From positions 806,001 through 870,000 of the forward strand of contig NZ_CP015378.1 in the NCBI RefSeq assembly GCF_001629705.1: 64,000 nt of DNA. Direction: 5' to 3'. Origin of the DNA: Fictibacillus phosphorivorans (GTDB taxonomy: Bacteria; Bacillota; Bacilli; Bacillales; Fictibacillaceae). Shown in pieces: positions 18,259 through 25,333 of this stretch. The translations under genes were made by a program, and so were the position numbers. Below the pieces are notes generated by a model that worked only from the letters and a program-made list of their open reading frames with translations, searched no databases and was not told where the DNA came from. Every line of letters begins with the position of its first letter. The first letter of the stretch is position 1.

Positions 18259-18489
18259 TTATTCTTCTTTATAAAACCGATCGCCAGTATCCGGATTATA
18301 ATAGACGCGCTCTCTTTTTCCAGAGGTTGGATCGATTGATATCTCATCTGTCCAAATATAGCCTGAAGGAACTTTTGTCTCACTTTTTTTGTAACGCTTA
18401 TCAAAATACATCCAGGAGATGATGCCTAAGATAACCAGAAAGAGAACAGACAAAACCTGCCAACCGATAAGGATGCTTATGATGTTCAT
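18259..18489 (-). CDS. Small single-pass membrane protein
   Basis: A 76-residue protein. One membrane helix (about residues 5-28, ILIGWQVLSVLFLVILGIISW) is followed by a charged tail containing GYIWTDEISIDPTSGKRERVYYNPDTGDRFY. No family recognised. Its start overlaps the stop of the YbjQ-like gene by 4 bases (ATGA), so the two are translationally coupled and probably functionally linked, with this protein perhaps anchoring its partner. Function unknown. Confidence 0.78.
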   Translation of the reverse strand: MNIISILIGWQVLSVLFLVILGIISWMYFDKRYKKSETKVPSGYIWTDEISIDPTSGKRERVYYNPDTGDRFYKEE

Positions 18490-18806
18490 TGTTTTTCAAT
18501 GACGACAACCGTTCCATATGCAACGATCTCGCTCATGTTATTGCCCATCTCTCCAGAATCAAAGCGCATCATGATGATTGCATTCCCACCCATCTCCGTT
18601 GCATTTTTAACCATTCGATCAACGGCTTGCTTTCGGGCATCTTCCAGCATGCTTGTGTACTCTTTAATTTCTCCGCCCATGATGCCTCTCAATCCTGCCA
18701 TGATGTCGCCGCCGATTCCACGAGCACGGACAACGACTCCAAAAGCAGAACCTTTTACTTCCTTCACATCATAGCCTTTAATGTTCTCAGTGGTAACGAC
18801 GATCAT
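18486..18806 (-). CDS. YbjQ/UPF0145 family protein
   Basis: A 106-residue protein of the YbjQ (UPF0145, DUF74) family. It starts MIVVTTENIKGYDVKEVKG and contains MGGEIKEYTSMLEDARKQAVDRM and GGNAIIMMRFDS, all family hallmarks. The domain is annotated as possibly heavy-metal binding on structural grounds and forms oligomeric rings; its role is not established. Ribosome site AAGGAGGCG upstream of the ATG. First gene of a two-gene reverse-strand operon. Confidence 0.93.
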   Translation of the reverse strand: MIVVTTENIKGYDVKEVKGSAFGVVVRARGIGGDIMAGLRGIMGGEIKEYTSMLEDARKQAVDRMVKNATEMGGNAIIMMRFDSGEMGNNMSEIVAYGTVVVIEKQ

Positions 18807-18870
18807 GAAATAACGCCTCCTTGGTATGTGATAAAGCTATATACGAATCATACAAGCTCTTCGTTTCATT

Positions 18871-20247
18871 CTATAATATGATCTTACCTGGGTTTAAAAT
18901 GTCGTTTGGATCCAATTGTTTTTTTATAGCTAACATGATGGGAAGAGTATCAGCATGTTCCTTAGCTAAATATTTTGCTTTTCCGATACCTACACCATGC
19001 TCTCCAGTACAAGTGCCGCCTTTTTGGAGAGCATAATCTACGATACGAGCGTTGACCAGATCTGCTTTTTCACGCTCTTCCAAAATCGAGCCATCGTACA
19101 TCAAGATGGCATGAAAGTTACCGTCACCCACATGCCCGAGCACTGCACCGGGTACACCGACCTCATCCATCGTTTCTCTCGCGTGTACGATGGCTCCGGA
19201 TAACTCTGAGAGTGGAAGACAAACATCCGTGAACATCATTGATTTTCCAGGATAGCCATGTTTAAATGCATAAGCTAGATGGTGTCTCGCTTCCCAAAGC
19301 TTTGCTCGTGCTTTAGAATCATGTTCCTCTACCCATTCTAGTCCTCCAAAGCTCTCGAGTAACTCCTTTGTGAGTGATGCTTCATATGTAACACTTGCGG
19401 GGTTTCCTTGAAACTCTAAAAATAGGGTAGGCGCTTCCGTATAAGCCGTATCACTATTGTGGTTCACTTGAACGATCGAACGTTCATCGACTAACTCCAT
19501 CCTCGCGATTCCTGTGCCAGAGCCAAGAACGGCACTCGCTGCTTCAACTGCGGTTTGAACAGAAGGAAAGGTACACCTTGCTGCAAGTACTGCCTCAGGA
19601 ATTCCGTAAACTTTTAATGTGATCTCAGTAAAAATCCCGAGAGTCCCTTCAGAGCCTACAAACATGGAGGTTAAGTGATAGCCGGCTGAAGATTTAGCAG
19701 CCATACCTCCCGTTTGAATAATCTGTCCATCCGCTAGTACGACTTGAAGGTTTCTTACTTGGTCGCGCATGATTCCATATTTTACGCTTGTAGTTCCACT
19801 TGCATTCGTTGCTGCCATCCCACCGATCGTAGCATCAGCTCCAGGATCCACGGGAAAGAACAATCCGAATTTTTTTAGGGCTAGGTTTAGCTGAGTGCGT
19901 GTGACGCCAGGCTGTACTTTCACTAGAAAGTCGTCTGGACGAATTTCCAGCACTTCAGTCATTTCTTGAAAGTTTAGTGTGATGCCGCCTTTTACGGGTA
20001 TACAGTGGCCCTCAAGACTAGAACCGGCTCCATAAGGCACAACAGGAATTTTGTTTTCATTTGCGAATTTTAATATAGAAGAAATCTCATCTGATGATAT
20101 CGGGTATACAACAACATCAGGAGAAACTGGGTGGTGATAAGATTCATCGTGGCTATGCTGCCAGAGAACCGTTTCATTTTGTGTGGCACGTTTTTCAGAA
20201 GTTATTTTCTGCATTTCAAGCAAAAGATCTGACTTTGTCATTTCCAA
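18871..20247 (-). CDS. FAD-linked D-lactate dehydrogenase / glycolate oxidase subunit (GlcD-like)
   Basis: A 458-residue FAD-linked oxidase of the vanillyl-alcohol oxidase superfamily. The FAD-binding PCMH domain (about 35-215) includes VVPYGAGSSLEGHCIPVKGG and ADATIGGMAATNASGTTSVKYG. The C-terminal substrate domain has GHVGDGNFHAI and CTGEHGVGIGKAKYL. These match D-lactate dehydrogenase (cytochrome) and glycolate oxidase GlcD; sequence alone cannot separate D-lactate from glycolate or other 2-hydroxyacids. The TTG at 20247 has AAGGAG 9 bases upstream; an ATG two codons later is possible. No glcE/glcF partner is adjacent, which favours a stand-alone D-lactate dehydrogenase. Confidence 0.9.
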   Translation of the reverse strand: MEMTKSDLLLEMQKITSEKRATQNETVLWQHSHDESYHHPVSPDVVVYPISSDEISSILKFANENKIPVVPYGAGSSLEGHCIPVKGGITLNFQEMTEVLEIRPDDFLVKVQPGVTRTQLNLALKKFGLFFPVDPGADATIGGMAATNASGTTSVKYGIMRDQVRNLQVVLADGQIIQTGGMAAKSSAGYHLTSMFVGSEGTLGIFTEITLKVYGIPEAVLAARCTFPSVQTAVEAASAVLGSGTGIARMELVDERSIVQVNHNSDTAYTEAPTLFLEFQGNPASVTYEASLTKELLESFGGLEWVEEHDSKARAKLWEARHHLAYAFKHGYPGKSMMFTDVCLPLSELSGAIVHARETMDEVGVPGAVLGHVGDGNFHAILMYDGSILEEREKADLVNARIVDYALQKGGTCTGEHGVGIGKAKYLAKEHADTLPIMLAIKKQLDPNDILNPGKIIL

Positions 20248-20365
20248 AGAAACACACTCCTTATACGTATGATTTAATCTCTATTTTACATGAAGTAAGC
20301 GAAAATTCCTTTTTAATCATGAAAATACGTATATATGCCCAAACTAACAAGTGAGGTGAAGATCG

Positions 20366-20935
20366 ATGATAAAATGTAGAATAAATAACTGGCATGTTAT
20401 ACTGATCCTATTATGTATTTCGATAGTCGTTACAGGTTGTGGAAACAATGACAGCCAAAACCAATCCGAGGGGAGAGATCAACCGGTGATAGGTGATGGT
20501 AAAAAAGACGATAAGAAGAAACAAAGTCCTGAGGGTGGCAAAGAAGAACGATCTGGACAAGATGGTCAGAACGGCATCGTTGCAGGAAGTATTGAGAGTA
20601 CCATCAATATTCAAGAACAGCAGAATGCAAAAGGTATTCTATTTCGATATGAATTAAAAAATCAAACAGAAAAAGAGAAGGTCTTTCAATTTTCGTCTAG
20701 TCAAAAATTTGATTATGTGATCAAAGACAAGAATGGAAAAATTGTTTACCAATACTCAAAAAACCATATGTTTATGCAGGTTCTTACTTCGTTAAAATTG
20801 AAGCAAGCGGATGTATTTAAGCAGGACATTTTAGTAAATAAGCTTGAGCCAGGAGCCTACACACTTGAAGTGTGGTTGACACCAACTGGAGAAACAGAAG
20901 ATTATAGACAAAAAATCACTTTTAATTGGAACTGA
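20366..20935 (+). CDS. BsuPI-domain lipoprotein
   Basis: A 189-residue lipoprotein. Signal sequence with lipobox VTGC, lipidated Cys at residue 25, then a long charged, low-complexity linker (about 26-75). A BsuPI domain (about 80-189) follows: FRYELKNQTEKEKVFQFSSSQKFDYVIKDKNG ... LEPGAYTLEVWLTP. BsuPI is the intracellular proteinase inhibitor fold of B. subtilis; here it is exported and membrane-anchored, so a role in restraining extracellular proteases is possible but unproven. Ribosome site GAGGTGA. Own terminator. Confidence 0.85.
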   Translation: MIKCRINNWHVILILLCISIVVTGCGNNDSQNQSEGRDQPVIGDGKKDDKKKQSPEGGKEERSGQDGQNGIVAGSIESTINIQEQQNAKGILFRYELKNQTEKEKVFQFSSSQKFDYVIKDKNGKIVYQYSKNHMFMQVLTSLKLKQADVFKQDILVNKLEPGAYTLEVWLTPTGETEDYRQKITFNWN

Positions 20936-20943
20936 TTTGGGGA

Positions 20944-20972
20944 AGAGATGAGTTAAGAGCTCATCTCTTTTT
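20944..20972 (+). terminator. Terminator after the BsuPI lipoprotein
   Basis: AGAGATGAG / CTCATCTCT stem followed by T residues. Confidence 0.85.
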
Positions 20973-20999
20973 GTTATTTTTAACAGCGAAACAAAATAC

Positions 21000-21028
21000 T
21001 TGAAAGTCAAAAAAGGTCAAAGTATAAT
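21000..21028 (+). promoter_or_regulatory. clpE promoter P1 (sigma-A type)
   Basis: TTGAAA (21000-21005), 17-bp spacer, TATAAT (21023-21028): a near-ideal vegetative promoter whose spacer is filled by a CtsR box. Confidence 0.75.
21005..21021 (+). promoter_or_regulatory. CtsR operator 1
   Basis: AGTCAAA-N3-GGTCAAA, the CtsR heptad direct repeat, lies between the -35 and -10 of P1, so bound CtsR would block polymerase. Confidence 0.85.
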
Positions 21029-21044
21029 ATGATTAAAGGTGAAA

Positions 21045-21067
21045 GGTCAAAGAAAGTCAAAGTCAAA
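21045..21067 (+). promoter_or_regulatory. CtsR operator 2, with a third half-site
   Basis: GGTCAAA-N3-AGTCAAA followed directly by a third AGTCAAA overlapping the second by one base. The site lies between P1 and P2. Several CtsR boxes at clpE are also known in B. subtilis, where clpE is very tightly repressed. Confidence 0.85.
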
Positions 21068-21105
21068 CTTTGAACAATCAAACAAAAGCACCTTGATCAA
21101 ATAAT

Positions 21106-21134
21106 TTGCGTAACGAAATGCATACCGTTATAAT
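21106..21134 (+). promoter_or_regulatory. Possible clpE promoter P2
   Basis: TTGCGT (21106-21111), 17-bp spacer, TATAAT (21129-21134), about 50 bp before the clpE start. The -35 is weak. Confidence 0.5.
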
Positions 21135-21187
21135 CGCAAATACTTTATACAAATTTTCGAAAAAAATCTTAATAGGGGGTTACAAGT

Positions 21188-23335
21188 ATGCGTTGTGAAC
21201 AATGTGAAGTTAATCCTGCTACGATTCAAATGAGTATCTCTATGAATAAAGAAAAGAAACAATTTGTGCTTTGCTCTAATTGTTATCATAAAGTGAAACA
21301 AGAAATGACTACTGGGGGAGGAATGAACATGAATTTTTCTTCTTTCGATGATATTTTTCAACAGATGATGAATGGTCAAGCATTTGCAGATCAGGCTAAC
21401 AATCATCAGCATCAACAAACTCAAAAAGGAAAACGAGGCGGCGGAGGCTTCTTAGATAAATTTGGTCGTAACTTAACAGATGCGGCAAAAGCAGGAATCA
21501 TTGATCCTGTCATCGGACGGGATCAAGAGGTACGTCGTGTTATTGAAATCTTGAACCGTCGTACAAAAAATAATCCGGTATTAATCGGTGAACCTGGTGT
21601 TGGTAAAACATCAATCGCTGAAGGCTTAGCTAGTAAGATTGTAGAAGGCAAAGTACCAGCAAAGCTTCTGAACAAAGAAGTCTACCTGCTAGATGTTGCT
21701 TCTCTCGTTGCAGATACAGGCGTAAGAGGTCAGTTTGAAGAACGAATGAAACAACTGATCGCAGAACTTCAAAAACGCAAGAACGTTATTCTTTTTGTAG
21801 ACGAAGTGCATCAGATCGTAGGAGCCGGTTCTGCAGAAGGATCAATGGACGCAGGAAACATTCTAAAACCTGCACTCGCTCGTGGTGAACTTCAGATGGT
21901 TGGAGCAACCACACTTAAAGAATATCGCCAAATTGAAAAAGATGCGGCGTTAGAACGACGATTCCAGCCTGTTATCGTTAACGAACCAACGACAGATGAA
22001 GCGTTTGAAATTCTTAAAGGACTTGCTTCGCGTTATGAGGACTATCACCAAGTTAAATTTACTGAAGAAGCTTTAAAAGCTTGTGTGACTTTATCACATC
22101 GATATATTCAAGACCGATTCTTGCCAGATAAAGCGATTGATCTTATGGATGAAGCAGGTTCAAAGAGTAATCTTCAACACATTACGATTGAGAAATCATC
22201 CATTGAAGAGCGCTTAGAAGAAATCGTTAAAGAAAAAGAAAAAGCTGCAGCAGATGAAAACTATGAACTCGCAGCTAAGCTTCGACAAGAAGAACTGGTA
22301 CTCGATGAGAAACTCAAAACTCAAGAAGAAGATAAAAAGGCTGCGATTGTTCAAGTAGAAGATATCCAGCTTATCGTTGAACAGAAAACAGGAATTCCGG
22401 TTCGAAAACTTCAAAGTGACGAACAGTCTAAGATGAAAGAGCTCGCTTTAAAACTTTCAGCTCAAGTAATCGGACAAGATGAAGCCGTTGAAAAGGTAGC
22501 AAAAGCAATTCGCAGAAGCCGTGCAGGGTTAAAAGCGAAAAAGCGTCCAATCGGTTCCTTCTTATTTGTAGGACCAACGGGTGTAGGTAAAACAGAATTA
22601 ACCAAAACCTTAGCTAAGGAAATCTTTGGTGATGAAGAAAGCATGATTCGCCTCGACATGAGCGAATACATGGAAAAGCATGCCGTGTCTAAGTTGATCG
22701 GTTCACCTCCCGGATATGTAGGACATGAAGAAGCTGGGCAACTTACAGAACAAATTCGTCGTAAACCATATAGCATACTGCTACTCGATGAGATTGAAAA
22801 AGCTCATCCAGACGTTCAGCACATGTTTCTTCAAATCATGGAGGATGGTAGACTGACTGACAGCCAAGGCCGTACAGTAAGTTTTAAAGATACCGTGATC
22901 ATTATGACAAGTAATGCGGGATCAGCTGTAAAACAAACGAAGAAATTAGGGTTTAATACTGAAGAGGTTGAAAAAGAGACGCAGATTTTAGATTCTTTAG
23001 GCGGCTATTTCAAACCAGAATTTCTTAACCGTTTTGATAGCATCGTCCAATTCCAGTCATTAAAAGAAGAACACCTTGTGAAGATTGTAGATCTGATGCT
23101 GCAAGAGCTTGCGAATCAACTAAAAGATCAAAACATTTCAATCACAGTAACTTCTGCTGCAAAACAAAAACTTGCTAAACTAGGATATCACCCAGCATTC
23201 GGAGCAAGACCACTTCGTCGAATCATTCAAGAACACATCGAAGATAAAATTGCGGATGTCCTTTTAGATGACGAGAATGTCGAGAAGCTCACAGTAAATG
23301 TTGCAGAAGGACAAATTGTTGTGAAAAAAGCGTAA
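21188..23335 (+). CDS. clpE: ATP-dependent Clp protease ATPase ClpE
   Basis: A 715-residue Clp/Hsp100 ATPase. The N-terminal zinc finger (Cys3, Cys6, Cys29, Cys32) distinguishes ClpE from ClpC and ClpB. AAA domain 1 has Walker A GEPGVGKT near residue 136, a UVR-type coiled-coil linker lies about 350-390, and AAA domain 2 has Walker A GPTGVGKT near 462 and [14 protein letters not shown]. ClpE is a stress-induced unfoldase that feeds ClpP and, in B. subtilis, helps end the CtsR response. Regulation by CtsR is directly supported by the operators upstream. Start ATG at 21188 with AGGGGG. Confidence 0.97.
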   Translation: MRCEQCEVNPATIQMSISMNKEKKQFVLCSNCYHKVKQEMTTGGGMNMNFSSFDDIFQQMMNGQAFADQANNHQHQQTQKGKRGGGGFLDKFGRNLTDAAKAGIIDPVIGRDQEVRRVIEILNRRTKNNPVLIGEPGVGKTSIAEGLASKIVEGKVPAKLLNKEVYLLDVASLVADTGVRGQFEERMKQLIAELQKRKNVILFVDEVHQIVGAGSAEGSMDAGNILKPALARGELQMVGATTLKEYRQIEKDAALERRFQPVIVNEPTTDEAFEILKGLASRYEDYHQVKFTEEALKACVTLSHRYIQDRFLPDKAIDLMDEAGSKSNLQHITIEKSSIEERLEEIVKEKEKAAADENYELAAKLRQEELVLDEKLKTQEEDKKAAIVQVEDIQLIVEQKTGIPVRKLQSDEQSKMKELALKLSAQVIGQDEAVEKVAKAIRRSRAGLKAKKRPIGSFLFVGPTGVGKTELTKTLAKEIFGDEESMIRLDMSEYMEKHAVSKLIGSPPGYVGHEEAGQLTEQIRRKPYSILLLDEIEKAHPDVQHMFLQIMEDGRLTDSQGRTVSFKDTVIIMTSNAGSAVKQTKKLGFNTEEVEKETQILDSLGGYFKPEFLNRFDSIVQFQSLKEEHLVKIVDLMLQELANQLKDQNISITVTSAAKQKLAKLGYHPAFGARPLRRIIQEHIEDKIADVLLDDENVEKLTVNVAEGQIVVKKA

Positions 23336-23361
23336 GAAGGATAGAGAGAAGAGTAAAAACT

Positions 23362-23403
23362 AAAAACCTTGCTTGGAGAGTATCTCCAGCAAGGTTTTTG
23401 TTT
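23362..23403 (+). terminator. Terminator after clpE
   Basis: Long near-perfect hairpin (AAAACCTTGCTTGGAGA paired with TCTCCAGCAAGGTTTT) followed by T residues. Confidence 0.92.
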
Positions 23404-23444
23404 TACAATTCAAAGATAGGGTAGCTTTTAAATAAATTTATCCG

Positions 23445-23471
23445 AAAAAATAAGCCATGCATCTGCATGGC
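23445..23471 (-). terminator. Terminator of the small toxin gene
   Basis: GCCATGCA / TGCATGGC stem followed, on the reverse strand, by TTATTTTTT. Confidence 0.75.
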
Positions 23472-23501
23472 AGAATGATTTAGAAACAAGATTCTCTGTC
23501 T

Positions 23502-23585
23502 TTATGAATCATCTTTGGAGCGGATTATGGTAAGAACAAGCATTGAAAAACCAATCATGAGTGACATCGCTTCAAATACTGTCAT
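23502..23585 (-). CDS. Putative type I holin-like toxin (TxpA/Hol-Tox-like)
   Basis: A 27-residue hydrophobic peptide: MTVFEAMSLMIGFSMLVL, a few hydrophobic residues, then a basic/polar tail (RSKDDS). The MTVFEA-L-MI-F-ML pattern is characteristic of the Firmicute putative holin-like toxin family, related to TxpA/BsrG type I toxins that insert in the membrane and are silenced by an antisense RNA. The start at 23585 has AAGGGGGG 6 bases upstream; an in-frame ATG two codons earlier sits too close to that site. A terminator and a candidate promoter fit a monocistronic toxin mRNA. I could not locate the antitoxin RNA with confidence. Confidence 0.72.
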   Translation of the reverse strand: MTVFEAMSLMIGFSMLVLTIIRSKDDS

Positions 23586-23657
23586 CCCCATCCCCCCTTA
23601 CAAATTAGGAGTAAGACTCGTACAGAACTAGAGAAGAAAAAGTATTGTATGATTACC

Positions 23658-23686
23658 ATTTTATCCCGATTCTTTAAATGAAACAA
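23658..23686 (-). promoter_or_regulatory. Candidate promoter of the small toxin, inside an inverted repeat
   Basis: On the reverse strand, TTGTTT, a 17-bp spacer and TAAAAT. Most of it lies within a 9-bp inverted repeat (CCGATTCTT / AAGAATCGG, 23666-23693) that could serve as an operator or RNA hairpin. Confidence 0.4.
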
Positions 23687-23830
23687 GAATCGGAAAGACT
23701 ATTTCTAATAACGTCATTTAGGTCAATAGGATTATTTTACCAAAATTATTTTGGAGCATAAAGTGAATTTATTTTTCATTTTTGTGGGGTTGGACCAAAA
23801 GACCTATAAAAAGATCAATTTTAAACCCAT

Positions 23831-23920
23831 CTAGATAACAGGTGTAGCTAGGAACATCGCGAAAAGAAATATAAATAAGCAAAATACGTAGAGTAAGCAT
23901 TTTCTTTTCATTCTTTTCAT
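23831..23920 (-). CDS. Possible 29-residue hydrophobic peptide
   Basis: The frame MKRMKRK followed by one continuous hydrophobic helix (LLYVFCLFIFLFAMFLATPVI) is preceded by AAGGGGG. It has the shape of a small membrane peptide, and is near the holin-like toxin on the same strand. No family is recognised and spacing from the ribosome site suits the second ATG (23911) better than the first. It may not be real. Confidence 0.35.
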   Translation of the reverse strand: MKRMKRKCLLYVFCLFIFLFAMFLATPVI

Positions 23921-24001
23921 CCCCCTTGTGTATATCAATGTATAAAAAAATGACAAACTTCATGACTATTATTCAAGGAAAATTTTAAGGAGGATTAATC
24001 G

Positions 24002-24631
24002 TTGGACACATCTTATGTTTGGTATGTAAGTTATGGATCGAATTTAATGGAGCACCGTTTTTTATGTTATATTCTGGGTGATCAGCCAGAAGGTTCTTCT
24101 CAACGGGAAAGAGGCTGTAGAAATCCAGCCATGCCCCTGAAGAATGGTAAAGCTGTTCTGCCGTATCCCCTTTATTTTGCAAGAGAGCGAACGAAATGGG
24201 GAGAAGGTGGAGTGGCTTTTATCGGACACGAAAGAAATGAAGCATACAAGACGTATGGAAGAAAATACTTGGTTACTGTTGAGCAATTTTTAGATGTAAC
24301 GGCTCAAGAAAACAGCTGTGATGAAATAGAGGCTGATCTGGAGGAAGTGATTGAAAAAGGATATATCCACTTTGGCCAAGGATGGTATAGTCGAATGGTC
24401 TATCTTGGAGAGGATCAAGGGTATCCGATGGTAACATTCACTTGCAACCTTGATATGCATGAACAGGATTTGAATCCACCACCAGCAACTTATCTCATTA
24501 CAATCGCAAAAGGACTTAGTCAGATAGGTCTATCTTGCGGTGAAGCGGTAAAATATTTTGCTCAAACTCCTGGAATTGCAGGTCGAATGAAGGATGATGA
24601 GATTGAACAGGTGATTAAAACTTATTTTTAG
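24002..24631 (+). CDS. Gamma-glutamylcyclotransferase-like fold protein
   Basis: A 209-residue soluble protein opening with WYVSYGSNLMEHR. The YGSNL glycine loop is the hallmark of GGCT-like/AIG2/ChaC enzymes, which form 5-oxoproline from gamma-glutamyl substrates. It is longer than minimal GGCT proteins and I cannot assign the catalytic glutamate with certainty, so only the fold is called. It starts at TTG 24002, 8 bases after a strong AAGGAGGA site; no nearby ATG has one. It is monocistronic with no obvious partner. Confidence 0.75.
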   Translation: MDTSYVWYVSYGSNLMEHRFLCYILGDQPEGSSQRERGCRNPAMPLKNGKAVLPYPLYFARERTKWGEGGVAFIGHERNEAYKTYGRKYLVTVEQFLDVTAQENSCDEIEADLEEVIEKGYIHFGQGWYSRMVYLGEDQGYPMVTFTCNLDMHEQDLNPPPATYLITIAKGLSQIGLSCGEAVKYFAQTPGIAGRMKDDEIEQVIKTYF

Positions 24632-24942
24632 CATGACAAAAGCTAGATAACTTGTCCAACCACCGGCTAATTTACCGATTAAAGGGTTGAACATAGGCCT
24701 AGCGGTGTACGTCTAATGGAACTTACGGTTTTTAAAAATCGATGAGATAATAAAGTCCCCTATACATATAGAGGTGCTTCCTATAGAGAAGCACCTCTTT
24801 TTTTGTTGTTTTTCTCTCAGAAGCTCTTATCTTAAACGATGTTTATTAAAAATTTACTTTCCTTAGGACAGAGCAAAAGGTGAGTCACTCTCATCTGGCT
24901 AGGTATAGTTATTCTTAAAATATAGGAATAACTATGTGTTCT
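24632..24942. other. Intergenic region, 311 bp
   Basis: Apart from one strong hairpin at 24770-24804 I see no gene. A short reverse frame around 24640-24700 resembles a transporter helix (MFNPLIGKLAGGW) but is too short to call; it may be decay of an older gene. Confidence 0.5.
24770..24804 (+). terminator. Strong terminator hairpin
   Basis: AGAGGTGCTTC ctatagA GAAGCACCTCT followed by seven T, about 140 bases after the GGCT-like gene. It may end that transcript or an unrecognised small RNA. Confidence 0.8.
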
Positions 24943-25131
24943 TTATGCATTCATTGTTATTTGTTTTATAGAGATGATTTCATCAGAGCAATTGAATTGA
25001 CCTGCGATCAGCTTTTTTACTTGCTCGTGGAGATTGGCTTTGCTCGGATAGATGTTTACAATCACGATGTTTCCTTCTGTCCTTTTTTCCTCACCATGAC
25101 TAATTTCGAAATCTACTACAATTTTAGCCAT
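24943..25131 (-). CDS. Small soluble protein of unknown function
   Basis: A 62-residue protein beginning MAKIVVDFEISHGEEKRTEG, predicted alpha/beta, ending SIKQITMNA. The ATG at 25131 has AAGGAG 8 bases upstream, which selects this start over the longer open frame. No family recognised. It is divergent from the penicillin acylase-like gene; the 200 bp between them must hold both promoters. Confidence 0.65.
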   Translation of the reverse strand: MAKIVVDFEISHGEEKRTEGNIVIVNIYPSKANLHEQVKKLIAGQFNCSDEIISIKQITMNA

Positions 25132-25333
25132 CTTAATTCTCCTTATTATTTCTGTCATAAAACTGTTTGTTGAGATATTCGACATAATCGTGAAAATCCT
25201 GTCTTTATTTAGTGAAATTAGGCGAAAAGTATGGAGGGATTTCAACACATTTACTTTTCTCAATTTTTTACAGGGGAAATCCGTCACATTATAGAATGTA
25301 ATTAGGAAGATTGTAGTGGCAGGGGGTCTATAG

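Noticed and set aside
24640..24700. Reverse frame resembling a transporter helix (MFNPLIGKLAGGW)
   Set aside because: Only about 20 codons and no further homologous segments visible; possible decayed gene but not supported.
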